Source of the DNA: Roseburia hominis
GTDB lineage: Bacteria; Bacillota; Clostridia; Lachnospirales; Lachnospiraceae
DNA length: 64,000 nt
Reading direction: 5' to 3'
Assembly (NCBI GenBank): GCA_040702975.1
Contig: CP159990.1
Coordinates: 1,984,001-2,048,000, forward strand
Shown: positions 49,810-58,587 of the stretch, one piece after another
How the letters are laid out: the number at the start of each line of letters is the position of its first letter
Position numbering within the stretch: position 1 is the first letter of the stretch
The notes under the pieces: generated by a model
Database searches by the model: none
What the model was told of the DNA's origin: nothing
What the model saw: the letters and a program-made list of their open reading frames with translations, nothing else
Translations under genes and position numbers: made by a program

Positions 49810-50112
49810 CATGCAGGAAAACCGCCGGAAGGTAGATGGGGAGCGGCAGGAGGAAACATTTCCGTATCGGTGATGAAATGGGAAATGTATGTGGAGATCA
49901 AAGTGGCCGACACCGGCAAGGGCATTTCCGAAAGCAATCAGGCGGCCATTTTCCGGCGTTTCTATCGTGAAGAAGAAGTACACGAACAGCAGGGCGTGGG
50001 CATTGGTCTGTATCTGACCCGCGAGATCGTAACGCGGCAGGGCGGCTATATCAAAGTAGTTTCGGAGCTGGGCAAGGGTTCGGAATTTTCCATCATGCTT
50101 CCTGCAAAATAG
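49810..50112 (+). pseudogene. histidine kinase remnant with internal deletion
   Basis: ATCATGCAGGAAAACCGCC to the GAGCGGCAGGAG stretch (49810-49853) matches the kinase at 44844 around 45166-45213. After a deletion of about 400 bp it resumes at 49863 and runs to the kinase end (VADTGKGISESNQAAIFRRF, GVGIGLYLTREIV, SIMLPAK). It is the 3' relic of a second copy of that two-component system. Confidence 0.85.
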
Positions 50113-50216
50113 AACGCGGCGGACAGCCATTCCCAGCTGCCCGCCGTAAATTTTTGAAATGTCCGAGCGTTGTAACATTTCACCCCGGTTTTCAATGAAA
50201 TTTTGGGGCCGCTGTA

Positions 50217-50245
50217 ACATTTCGCGGACATTTGGGTTTTACAAT
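50217..50245 (+). promoter_or_regulatory. shared operator-promoter, copy 4, before the ABC operon
   Basis: ACATTTCGCGGACATTT (50217-50233) and TACAAT (50240-50245) six bases later. It lies 44 bp before the ATPase start. This copy drives an intact ABC operon and is the strongest functional candidate. Confidence 0.8.
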
Positions 50246-50288
50246 ACCCTTATCAATAGGCGGGAAGCCTTGAAAGGAGTTTTTGAAT

Positions 50289-50954
50289 ATGAGTGTTTTA
50301 CAGACCATCGACCTGAAAAAGTATTATGGCACAAAGCCGAACATCACCCGCGCCCTTGACGGCGTGAACTTCTCCGTGGAGGACGGCGAGTTTGTGGCCG
50401 TTGTGGGAACCTCCGGCAGCGGCAAATCCACCTTGCTTCACATGATGGGCGGGCTGGACACTCCCACCAGCGGAACCGTGATCGTCCGGGGCGAAGAACT
50501 GGCAAAGAAGAACGATGAACAGCTTACCATCTTCCGCCGCCGCAACATAGGCTTCATCTTCCAGAATTACAATTTGGTCCCCATTCTGAACGTGTATGAA
50601 AATATCGTCCTGCCGGTGGAGCTGGACGGGGACACGGTGGATCAGAAGTTTTTGGACGAGATCGTTCACTTGCTGGGGCTGGAAGATAAACTGAAAAATA
50701 TGCCGAACAATCTTTCCGGCGGACAGCAGCAGCGTGTGGCGATTGCCCGCGCCTTGATTACCAAACCGGCTATCGTACTGGCCGACGAGCCTACTGGCAA
50801 CCTTGACAGCAAGACCAGCGCCGAGGTGCTGGGGCTGATCAAGCGCACCAGCGCGGAGTTCCGGCAAACCGTAGTCATGATTACCCACAACAACGACATT
50901 GCCCGCCTTGCAGATCGGATTGTCCGCATTGAGGATGGCAAGATTGTGGAATAA
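50289..50954 (+). CDS. ABC transporter ATP-binding protein (BceA/MacB-like)
   Basis: A 221-residue ATPase. Walker A is VGTSGSGKST, the Q-loop is IFQNYNLVPIL, the signature is [15 protein letters not shown] and Walker B is [19 protein letters not shown] lies ten bases before the ATG. It is followed by two and a half FtsX-type permease genes. It is paired with the RR-HK system at 44155 through a shared operator. Confidence 0.9.
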   Translation: MSVLQTIDLKKYYGTKPNITRALDGVNFSVEDGEFVAVVGTSGSGKSTLLHMMGGLDTPTSGTVIVRGEELAKKNDEQLTIFRRRNIGFIFQNYNLVPILNVYENIVLPVELDGDTVDQKFLDEIVHLLGLEDKLKNMPNNLSGGQQQRVAIARALITKPAIVLADEPTGNLDSKTSAEVLGLIKRTSAEFRQTVVMITHNNDIARLADRIVRIEDGKIVE

Positions 50955-50968
50955 GGAGGTGGCAGACT

Positions 50969-53356
50969 ATGACATGGCCTTTTGAGAATGACACCAGTGC
51001 AGTTGTCCGCAGGCTGTCAGACGCCCGGCTCAGGCAAAGCCGTTTCAGAAATAATCTGATCGGCATCATAATCTTTATGGCTGCGGCTATTATGGCTTTT
51101 GTTTCTTCCTATGCCTATAATATTGCAAATGACTATGCGGCATCAACTGCTTATCAGGGGATTTTCCAAAATCTCTCCCAGGAGGATATTCCCCTGTTGA
51201 AAGCAGATTCCCGTATTGAGGACGTCGGCGTGTACCAATCCATCGGTATGACAGAGCAGGGGAACGGCATCACGATGGGCCTCGTGTGTTCGGATGAAAC
51301 AACCATGCAGCTTTCCAATATCACCCTGGCTGAAGGACATATGCCTCAAACGGCAAATGAGCTGCTTGTGGAAAAGGGGTATTTAGACGCGCTGAACCTG
51401 AATGCGGGGATCGGTGATACAATATCAGTGCATTATCGCAGCCTGGCAAGCCGTCAATTAGAGACAAAGGATTTTCAGATTACAGGGTTTATTCAGACGT
51501 CTGCTGAAAATGACAGGAACCGGGTTGCGTATAACGCAATTGTTTCGCAGAATTTTGCGCAAGAGGATCCCGCTTTTTCTGCCGGGCCTGTATCAGCCAT
51601 GTTTTCTGTTCGTAATGTCACAAAATATACCAATCAGGAACTGAAGGAATTAATACGGAACATTGGGCAGGATTGCGGGATTTCCGCAGACAACATTCAA
51701 GTAAATAATTTGTATATTGACAGCAACAATCTATCAAAAGAGACGATATTTACCGTGTTGCTCGTTGGTATGGTCTTAATAGGTGTATGCTCCCTGGTTG
51801 TCTACAATATTTTTTTCATTTCCGTAATGAATGATGTGATATCCTTTGGACAGCTGCGCACGCTTGGCACAACGAGGAAGCAGATAAAGCGAATTATTTC
51901 AAAGGAAGGAAACTGTCTGGCCCTTCGGTTTATCCCGTTTGGGTGTGTTGCAGGCGGAATGCTGTCCTTCCTGATAGACAGAAATGCTTTTCAGCTGATT
52001 CCCAGCGTTATAATCGTGCTTTTGTCCGGCGCGGCTGTATTTGTCTGTGTAAGGCTGTCCATTTTGAAACCGGCTAAAATTGCAATGTCGGTTTCACCCA
52101 TGGAAGCGTTCCGTTACACCTGCTATGACGGCACGAAAAAAACAAGAAAGAGCAGGAAACATCTTACGCCATTTTCACTGGCGGCTATGAATCTGCTGCG
52201 AAACCGAAAACGGAGCATATTAACCTTTACCTCTCTCGTTTTGAGTGGAGTGCTGTTTGTGGGGATATCCTCCCTACTGACCTCGCTTGATCCCGTGCAA
52301 AGAGCAAAACAGAGCTTCCCTTATGAGGGAGCCTATGTGGTAGAACTGAACCGGGCATTGGTTACGCCTTCATTTTCCCTTACAGAGTTACAGGAGGACA
52401 ATCTTCTGACAGATGAATTGAAACAGGAGATTTTGTCGTTAGACGGCGTAGAGGGAATTGCCTGCCAACAGGAGATCTGCGTTACGCTGGACGGAATGGA
52501 AACGGCGATCCGGAGCATGAACGCAGAGGATCATGAAGCATTAAGGGAACAAGTGCTGGCCGGAGTTCTGCCGGAGTTTGACCATACTGGGGAAAACGCT
52601 CTTGTGGTCAACATGGGCAGCCCAGAATTAGAATATCTGCAAAAGAGCTATGAAGTTGGTGATACAGTCACTTTTTCACAATTTAGAAACGGCCTGCAAG
52701 ACAGCTTTACCTATGTGGTTGCCGCTGTGATCTTTGATAAAAACAGTGCATCCAGTTTTATTTTGCCCGCAGGTGAAATGAACCGGGCAGTCCCCTATAA
52801 CGCAAACAGCGCATTCGTTATCCAGGCAAAGACTGACAACTGTATTGAAATTGAGCATGAACTATACTCGCTGGTTTCAGTAAGCGACGATTTGCGCCTA
52901 AAGACACTAAAAGATATGACGATGCAGTATAAAAGCGTTTTTAGCACGATTTCCGCTGCGGCCTACGCACTGTTAACTGTTGTTATCATATTCAGTATTA
53001 TCAATTTGGCCAATACCAGCATAACCAATATTATTTCCAGAAGAAAAGAACTGGGGCTGTTTTGTGCGGTTGGTCTGGACGGCAAGCAGCTTTGCCATAT
53101 GATTGGCGCTGAGATCGCATTTCAAACCCTTGGCAGTTTTGCTGCCTCTGTTGTCTGTGGATTGTTCATCGGAAAAGCAATATGCTCTGCTGTAGGAAAT
53201 ATTCCCGGCTTTAGCTTTGTAGATTACAGTTTCCCGGCTGTATCCGTTCTTTTTTACGGTTTGCTGATTTTTATGCTTCAAATCTCTCTTACAAAATGGG
53301 CAGGCCTGTATTGCAAGAAAACAACGGTGGTTGAGCAGCTTCGCGCGGCGGAATAG
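50969..53356 (+). CDS. FtsX-family ABC permease
   Basis: A 795-residue permease starting MTWPFENDTSAVVRRLSDAR. It has an N-terminal helix, an external domain (about 50-240), three helices, a second half with a helix near 420, a second external domain and three helices. AAGGAGGTG precedes the ATG. It shares its unusual WPFENDT start with the next gene and with a third truncated copy, so the three arose by tandem duplication. It probably works with the ATPase at 50289. Confidence 0.88.
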   Translation: MTWPFENDTSAVVRRLSDARLRQSRFRNNLIGIIIFMAAAIMAFVSSYAYNIANDYAASTAYQGIFQNLSQEDIPLLKADSRIEDVGVYQSIGMTEQGNGITMGLVCSDETTMQLSNITLAEGHMPQTANELLVEKGYLDALNLNAGIGDTISVHYRSLASRQLETKDFQITGFIQTSAENDRNRVAYNAIVSQNFAQEDPAFSAGPVSAMFSVRNVTKYTNQELKELIRNIGQDCGISADNIQVNNLYIDSNNLSKETIFTVLLVGMVLIGVCSLVVYNIFFISVMNDVISFGQLRTLGTTRKQIKRIISKEGNCLALRFIPFGCVAGGMLSFLIDRNAFQLIPSVIIVLLSGAAVFVCVRLSILKPAKIAMSVSPMEAFRYTCYDGTKKTRKSRKHLTPFSLAAMNLLRNRKRSILTFTSLVLSGVLFVGISSLLTSLDPVQRAKQSFPYEGAYVVELNRALVTPSFSLTELQEDNLLTDELKQEILSLDGVEGIACQQEICVTLDGMETAIRSMNAEDHEALREQVLAGVLPEFDHTGENALVVNMGSPELEYLQKSYEVGDTVTFSQFRNGLQDSFTYVVAAVIFDKNSASSFILPAGEMNRAVPYNANSAFVIQAKTDNCIEIEHELYSLVSVSDDLRLKTLKDMTMQYKSVFSTISAAAYALLTVVIIFSIINLANTSITNIISRRKELGLFCAVGLDGKQLCHMIGAEIAFQTLGSFAASVVCGLFIGKAICSAVGNIPGFSFVDYSFPAVSVLFYGLLIFMLQISLTKWAGLYCKKTTVVEQLRAAE

Positions 53357-53369
53357 GAGGTAACAAACG

Positions 53370-55763
53370 ATGATTTGGCCTTTTGAAAATGATACCAATG
53401 CCATTGTAAAAAAATTAGCGGCGGCACAATTAAAAAAAGAGCATTTAAAAAAAGTATTTACCATGATTGCAATTTCATTGGCAGCATTCTTGATGTCATC
53501 CGTATTGCTTTTAATTTCTGGAATCATTGCCGTGAACCAAAATGGCGGCAATAACATGACTGGTTCTTATCATGCCCTTATTTCGGGCGTGGAAGAAGGA
53601 CAATATCGAAAAATGTCTGAGGATGTACGGGTAGAATTTTCTGGACTTACAGTCTCCCTTGGCAGTATCAAATCAGGAAATGACCGCCTTGCCATTTCCT
53701 ATTCCAATCAAGATGCGCTTACCTTAAACGGGCTGTCTGTTTCCGAGGGCAAAATGCCTGAAAAGGAAAATGAGATCATGATTGAGAAAGAATATCTGAT
53801 CAGCCAAAAAATAAATGCAGGAATTGGAGATACCATTTTATTACCCGTTCCGGACGGAAGCGGACAAAAATCTTTTGTGATAACAGGATACTTAAAAACA
53901 GGTACAAAAGGAACAGACCGTTCTTTATATGCTGCCATTGTCTCAGAAGAATACTTTTTAGCTGTAGGTGGATGGAACTCGTTTTCCCCGGCGGCAATGC
54001 TTCGTGTTCATTCTGGTGCCTCAACAAATTCTGGGGATATAAGAAGCCAAATATCCCAAATCGTTCTTGATGCTGGATGTGAAAAGTCCCCATCTTATAA
54101 TGAAGCCTATTTGAACCTCAGTCAGCCATCTGTTCTGATGATAGTAGCAGCAGTTGCAGGATTGATGATCATAGCAATTGCCGGTATATTGGTAATCTAT
54201 AATATTTTTTATATTTCCATCATCAATTCGATCAAGAGTTATGGGCAACTACGCACGATTGGTATGACAGCGAAGCAAGTTCAAAAGCTCGTGTTCAGAG
54301 AAGGAACGCTGCTGATGCTGCCATCTATTCCTGCAGGGTTAATCGGAGGATTGTTACTATCTTATTTTTTAATTCCCCATGGTTTTGAATGGAAGAATGT
54401 GTTGTGGATATTCCCTGTCGTTGTTATATTAACCTATGTTACCGTGCGTTTGTCTATCCGGAAACCAGCAAAAATAGCAGCGGCTGTTTCTCCCATAGAG
54501 GCGTCCCGGTATGAACAGGACAATCGCCTGTATGGCAAGCACAAGCAGCGAAGGTTAACACCGGGTTCTTTGGCCATCCATCAGGTTATGCGTTATAAGA
54601 AAAAGAATCTGCTTACAGTGACTTCCCTGTTGTTGACCGGGATTTTGCTGTTAGGTCTGTCCTCTGTGCTTTCGTCCGTCAATGCAAGGGATATGTCCTT
54701 ATCAGGATTTGTAAGAGGACAATTTGTTCTGAGAATTTCAAATCAGGAGCTGATGGCGAATCCATTAGAATCAGTGCAGAAATCAAGCCCTTTTACCGAT
54801 GAAGTGTATGAGAAATTGACGCTGCTGTCTGGTGTAGACAAAATTATGATCGATCAGCATCTTCCTGTATCAAGGGATTTACAGGCACTTGAGTCAGATG
54901 CTGAAATTGTAAGTTTTGAGCAGGAAGATATAGATTTGCTGCAAAGCTGCATTTCGGACGGGACGCTGCCTGATTATAAGCAAATGGCTTCTAAAAATCA
55001 AATTGTCATAGGCAGGCCAAAGGACTTTGAAGAATATTTTGGTATTCAGCCGGAGGCTGGCTCATCTGTGACATTAAAGGTTTTTGATGGAGGCCATGTA
55101 CTGAATATATCCTTTGATATTGCAGCGGTTCTTGATGAAAGCAAAATTGGAAATAACGGTGATAAAATAGACATGCTGCTATTGCCTGTTGATTCTATGC
55201 AAAATATCGCACATAGTAATTTGATTTATCAGTATGTTGTTCGGGTGGACGATTCCTTTGAACAACAGGCAGAAAGTGAACTGGACCAGATCATTGCAAA
55301 CAACCCACGCCTCAGTATAGATTCTCTTTCCGCCGCGATTGCCCAAAATGAAAATTTTCTGCAGGGGACACAATTTGCACTTACTGCCGCAATTATTTTA
55401 ATCGGCTGCTTTTCTGTGATGAATCTTCTAAATACTGTCATAACAGGCATTATTGTAAGGCATAAGGAATTTTCACTCATGCGTTCGGTTGGAATGTCCC
55501 TGAAGCAATTATCTGCAATGGTCCATAAGGAGGGACTGATTGTAGTGGGTATGGGGCTCGTTTTGTCCGTAATCATTGGCGGTGGAATCGGATTTGCTCT
55601 CTGCTCTTTTTTGAAAAGCAGTCTGATGAACTATTTGCATTATAATTTCCCGTTTGGGACTACCATTTTATATTGCACGGTTATTCTGCTGTGCAGTGCG
55701 GCGATTTCAGCAGGGGCCTTAAAGCAGCAGAGCAAAGCGCCATTGATGGAATCACTTCGTTAA
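53370..55763 (+). CDS. FtsX-family ABC permease, second paralogue
   Basis: A 797-residue permease starting MIWPFENDTNAIVKKLAAAQ, with the same layout as the preceding protein but clearly diverged in the external domains. TAGGAGGT precedes the ATG. The two permeases may form a heterodimer served by one ATPase, as in CprABC-like peptide-resistance transporters; this is inference from gene order. Confidence 0.88.
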   Translation: MIWPFENDTNAIVKKLAAAQLKKEHLKKVFTMIAISLAAFLMSSVLLLISGIIAVNQNGGNNMTGSYHALISGVEEGQYRKMSEDVRVEFSGLTVSLGSIKSGNDRLAISYSNQDALTLNGLSVSEGKMPEKENEIMIEKEYLISQKINAGIGDTILLPVPDGSGQKSFVITGYLKTGTKGTDRSLYAAIVSEEYFLAVGGWNSFSPAAMLRVHSGASTNSGDIRSQISQIVLDAGCEKSPSYNEAYLNLSQPSVLMIVAAVAGLMIIAIAGILVIYNIFYISIINSIKSYGQLRTIGMTAKQVQKLVFREGTLLMLPSIPAGLIGGLLLSYFLIPHGFEWKNVLWIFPVVVILTYVTVRLSIRKPAKIAAAVSPIEASRYEQDNRLYGKHKQRRLTPGSLAIHQVMRYKKKNLLTVTSLLLTGILLLGLSSVLSSVNARDMSLSGFVRGQFVLRISNQELMANPLESVQKSSPFTDEVYEKLTLLSGVDKIMIDQHLPVSRDLQALESDAEIVSFEQEDIDLLQSCISDGTLPDYKQMASKNQIVIGRPKDFEEYFGIQPEAGSSVTLKVFDGGHVLNISFDIAAVLDESKIGNNGDKIDMLLLPVDSMQNIAHSNLIYQYVVRVDDSFEQQAESELDQIIANNPRLSIDSLSAAIAQNENFLQGTQFALTAAIILIGCFSVMNLLNTVITGIIVRHKEFSLMRSVGMSLKQLSAMVHKEGLIVVGMGLVLSVIIGGGIGFALCSFLKSSLMNYLHYNFPFGTTILYCTVILLCSAAISAGALKQQSKAPLMESLR

Positions 55764-55802
55764 TGTTCGACTGAACAAGATCCAAAAAGGAGGCGGCAAG
55801 CC

Positions 55803-55910
55803 ATGACCTGGCCTTTTGAAAACGACACCGACGCTATTATAAAAAAGTTGGCGGCGGCTCAATTAAAGAAAGGATATTTGTGGTATATTTCTATGCGTTT
55901 TGGCGCGTAA
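55803..55910 (+). pseudogene. third FtsX permease, N-terminal stub
   Basis: After AAAAGGAGG, codons for MTWPFENDTDAIIKKLAAAQ and LKK match the two preceding permeases; then the sequence changes to GYLWYISMRFGA and stops. The rest of the gene has been lost at about 55876. Confidence 0.88.
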
Positions 55911-55944
55911 TACGCTCAACAAATTCTTTAGGTTAGAATCGATG

Positions 55945-56004
55945 ATGGGGTAAACGAAAAAGCAGTTTTGACATTGCAGGGAACTGCCCCTTCGTTTACA
56001 CCAT
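55945..56004 (+). repeat. imperfect 60-bp palindrome
   Basis: ATGGGGTAAACGAA (55945-55958) is inverted at 55991-56004 with one mismatch, and an inner AAGCAGTT/AACTGCC pairing extends the stem. It lies in the 290-base gap between the permease stub and the IS91-type genes. It could be a transposon end, a small palindromic repeat or a hairpin. The rest of 55911-56200 shows no gene. Confidence 0.5.
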
Positions 56005-56200
56005 TTTCGATTTGACCTAATTGAACAAAGTGAGCGTCCGGTTAGCCACTACATATGGACTTTCAATCTTTTGTTCTTACCCATGATTATACAGGATTTT
56101 CTGTGCAGAAGCTACAGAAATCAAGTATTTCCAGATAAATAGGTACGACAATATAACCTCAAACTTTGAGGCTTCAGAAAACGTATGAAAGAATAAGATT

Positions 56201-57352
56201 TTAACATCTTTGTGGTATTCGAAGCTGTGGTTTTCCAAGATGCCCACCACAGGATTTACACACACAAATGTTTATCTCATAAAGCTGTTTTAATATTTCC
56301 GGCATCTCCTTATCCCGAAGCTTTGAGAGATACTTTTGACATCCAAGGAGATTCCGGCATAAAGTAAGCTTCTTTCGTTTACTGCGGGAACAAAGAAGCC
56401 CGTAATGCCGAATCCTGACAAAACGTTTTGGCGGCACATGCATTAAAAAACGCCGAATAAACTCAACGCCGAAGATGGTCAGATCTTTCCACTGTCCTTT
56501 GTTCCGGTAATCTTTCACTGAAAAAGTAACGGTTTCCTCATCCATATGGATGATACGGTGATTGCTAATGGCAATCCGATGAGTGTATTTTCCCAGATAG
56601 TCAATCACAGACTGTGCACCGTTAAAAGTTTTTTTGCAATACGGAATCCAATCCGTAGCATAACAGGAATCAAGCAGTTCTTTAAATGCATAATGGTTGC
56701 GGTATTTTTCAGCAGTTCCATGAAACTCAAGCTGATCGGCTTTCCAGAGATTTTTCAATTCTTCCATGTATTTTCCACGGAATACTTTGGAAATGATCTG
56801 AATTGGCAGGAAAAATTCAGTCCCATTATCTTTCCATTTGTTTTTAGATGTCAGTCCGCCGCCGAGCAGTATTGTATGGATATGAGGATGAAAGTTCATT
56901 TCAGAACCCCATGTATGGAGAATACAGATATATCCGACAGTAGCTCCAAGATGCTCCGGATTGGCAGCCAGCTCACTGATAGTCGCAGAAGCAGCATGAT
57001 ATAAGGTATCATACAACAGTTTTTGGTTACTGTAGATAAGCGAATTCAGGCTATCTGGAACTGTAAACACCAGATGAAAGTAAGGTGCATCAAGCACATC
57101 CTCTCTGCGGGCATCCATCCACATTTCCTTTGGAACAGCCTGACACATGGGACAACAACGGTTGCGGCAGGAATTATAGTGAATCTGAACAGCACCACAG
57201 TCTTCACATACACTGACGTTTGCACCATAGGCTCCGGTTTTGCAGTTCAAGATGTTCCGGGCAACTTTTGCCTGTTCTGGAGAAGGAGAATACTTTTCAA
57301 GGTATGCCGGATAAAAACACCGGAAAATATCCTGAATGGTGGGCTTATTCAT
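56201..57352 (-). CDS. IS91-family HUH transposase
   Basis: A 383-residue rolling-circle transposase. An N-terminal zinc-binding region (CEDCGAV, CRNRCCPMCQ, about 49-71) is followed by the HUH metal site HPHIH (155-159) and the catalytic tyrosine region DYLGKYTHRI (Y252, Y256). GAAAGAAGGTG precedes the chosen start, and the gene overlaps the recombinase gene upstream by eight bases. IS91 elements move by peel-and-paste without target duplication. The element ends were not located. Confidence 0.9.
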   Translation of the reverse strand: MNKPTIQDIFRCFYPAYLEKYSPSPEQAKVARNILNCKTGAYGANVSVCEDCGAVQIHYNSCRNRCCPMCQAVPKEMWMDARREDVLDAPYFHLVFTVPDSLNSLIYSNQKLLYDTLYHAASATISELAANPEHLGATVGYICILHTWGSEMNFHPHIHTILLGGGLTSKNKWKDNGTEFFLPIQIISKVFRGKYMEELKNLWKADQLEFHGTAEKYRNHYAFKELLDSCYATDWIPYCKKTFNGAQSVIDYLGKYTHRIAISNHRIIHMDEETVTFSVKDYRNKGQWKDLTIFGVEFIRRFLMHVPPKRFVRIRHYGLLCSRSKRKKLTLCRNLLGCQKYLSKLRDKEMPEILKQLYEINICVCKSCGGHLGKPQLRIPQRC

Positions 57353-58196
57353 AATCAGCACCTTCTTTCCTGTCAAATGGACTTTGGATTCCCATGAGGG
57401 ATTTGTTGCTGACATGAAGATAAACTTCCGTGGATTTTGGGTCACGGTGTCCAAGCAGTGCCTGAATATTTTGCCGTTCTACTCCCTGCTCCATCAGATG
57501 AGTTGCAAAGCTATGACGGAGACAGTGTGGAGTTGCTTCCTTTGGAAGTTCAGCATCGGATACGGCACGGCGCATCACCTGCTCCAGTGTACTGACTGTC
57601 AGGTAATTACCGGTGAATTTATTAGGAAACAGGATTTCGCGGGGACGTCCTTTCTCAAACCAGTATTGTGTAAGGATATCAAGACACCGCTTGGAAAGGA
57701 TTGTATAGCGGTCCATCCGGTTCTTTGTATCCCGGACATGAATCTGCATATTTGAGCGGGAAATATCATCATAATGCAGATGAATGACTTCAGAAACACG
57801 CATTCCGGAAGAATACATCGTTGCAAACATAGCTTTATATTTGATGTCGTCAACAGCTTCTAACAGGCGGTCGATTTCATCAACAGTCAGTACTGTTGGA
57901 AGCTTGTGTTCCAGAATCATACGTGGAACCGTGATATCATCCCAAAGGATGTGCAGGACATACCGGTAGAAAAAACGGATGGCAGAATTATAAAGATTCA
58001 GAGTTGTGGCTTTCAGCCCTTCATCTTTTTTTGCAAGCAAAAAAGTCCTGACATCCTGGCAGGTAAGTTCTTCAGGACTCTTACCCTGATATTTCAGAAA
58101 GTAAGAAACATAGTTTTTATAGCAGTTGATGGAACGTTCTTTGAGGTTACGGATTTTTCCGGCTTCCTCAAGCTGTTCTAAATATTTTTCATACAT
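57345..58196 (-). CDS. tyrosine recombinase of the IS91-type element
   Basis: A 283-residue site-specific recombinase. A SAM-like core-binding domain (about 1-90) is followed by the catalytic domain with R133 (SGMRVSEV), K158 (DTKNR), H224 and R227 (HCLRHSFATHL), H250 (LLGHRDPKSTE) and Y259 (EVYLHVS). It is XerC/D-like. GGAGG ends eight bases before the ATG at 58196. Such a gene is a known companion of some IS91-type transposases and overlaps the transposase gene here, so both form one operon. Confidence 0.9.
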   Translation of the reverse strand: MYEKYLEQLEEAGKIRNLKERSINCYKNYVSYFLKYQGKSPEELTCQDVRTFLLAKKDEGLKATTLNLYNSAIRFFYRYVLHILWDDITVPRMILEHKLPTVLTVDEIDRLLEAVDDIKYKAMFATMYSSGMRVSEVIHLHYDDISRSNMQIHVRDTKNRMDRYTILSKRCLDILTQYWFEKGRPREILFPNKFTGNYLTVSTLEQVMRRAVSDAELPKEATPHCLRHSFATHLMEQGVERQNIQALLGHRDPKSTEVYLHVSNKSLMGIQSPFDRKEGADYE

Positions 58197-58252
58197 AATA
58201 AAATCCTCCATGTAAAATCAGTAGTATCAAAAAACATTGCTTTACACGGAGG
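58197..58252 (-). promoter_or_regulatory. hairpin that can hide the recombinase ribosome binding site
   Basis: On the minus strand CCTCCGTGTAAA (58252-58241) can pair with TTTACATGGAGG (58216-58205) with one G-T or A-C mismatch. The second arm is the GGAGG ribosome binding site of the recombinase gene. Transcripts that enter from outside would fold and block translation, a known way for insertion sequences to avoid expression by readthrough. Confidence 0.6.
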
Positions 58253-58409
58253 TGCATTTGGGTCATAAAACCGCTTGCCAACCAAGCGGAAGGATGGTAT
58301 TCTTTTCATAGGCAGTGGGAAGGTCGATCCTGTTTGATTGTTTCGTTGTGGTGACTTAACAATACTACTTTTAGGACTTGCTTTCCACTGCTTTTGTTAT
58401 AAAAAACAG

Positions 58410-58459
58410 AAAATCGCTATGCCACAGCCTTGGCAGGCCATCGCGCAGCGATTTTGTTC
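58410..58459. other. hairpin followed by GTTC, possible IS91 end
   Basis: AAAATCGCT (58410-58418) pairs with AGCGATTTT (58447-58455), followed by GTTC. IS91-family elements use GTTC/CTTG-type tetranucleotides at their insertion sites and carry hairpins at their ends, so this could be the element boundary. It could equally be a bidirectional terminator. Confidence 0.4.
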
Positions 58460-58587
58460 AATTCATATTTGTCGAGTTCTTTCAAACCTTATCGGTAGTG
58501 TAAAATAGTTTGTGTTTTTTGGTAAAAAATGGCTCCTTTTTGGTAAGAATTCAGATATGACAATTCTTATCGAAAAGGAGTATTTTT

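Noticed and set aside
29000..50000. A complete, functional integrative conjugative element
   Set aside because: No intact relaxase, coupling protein, type IV secretion genes or integrase are present; only fragments are seen.
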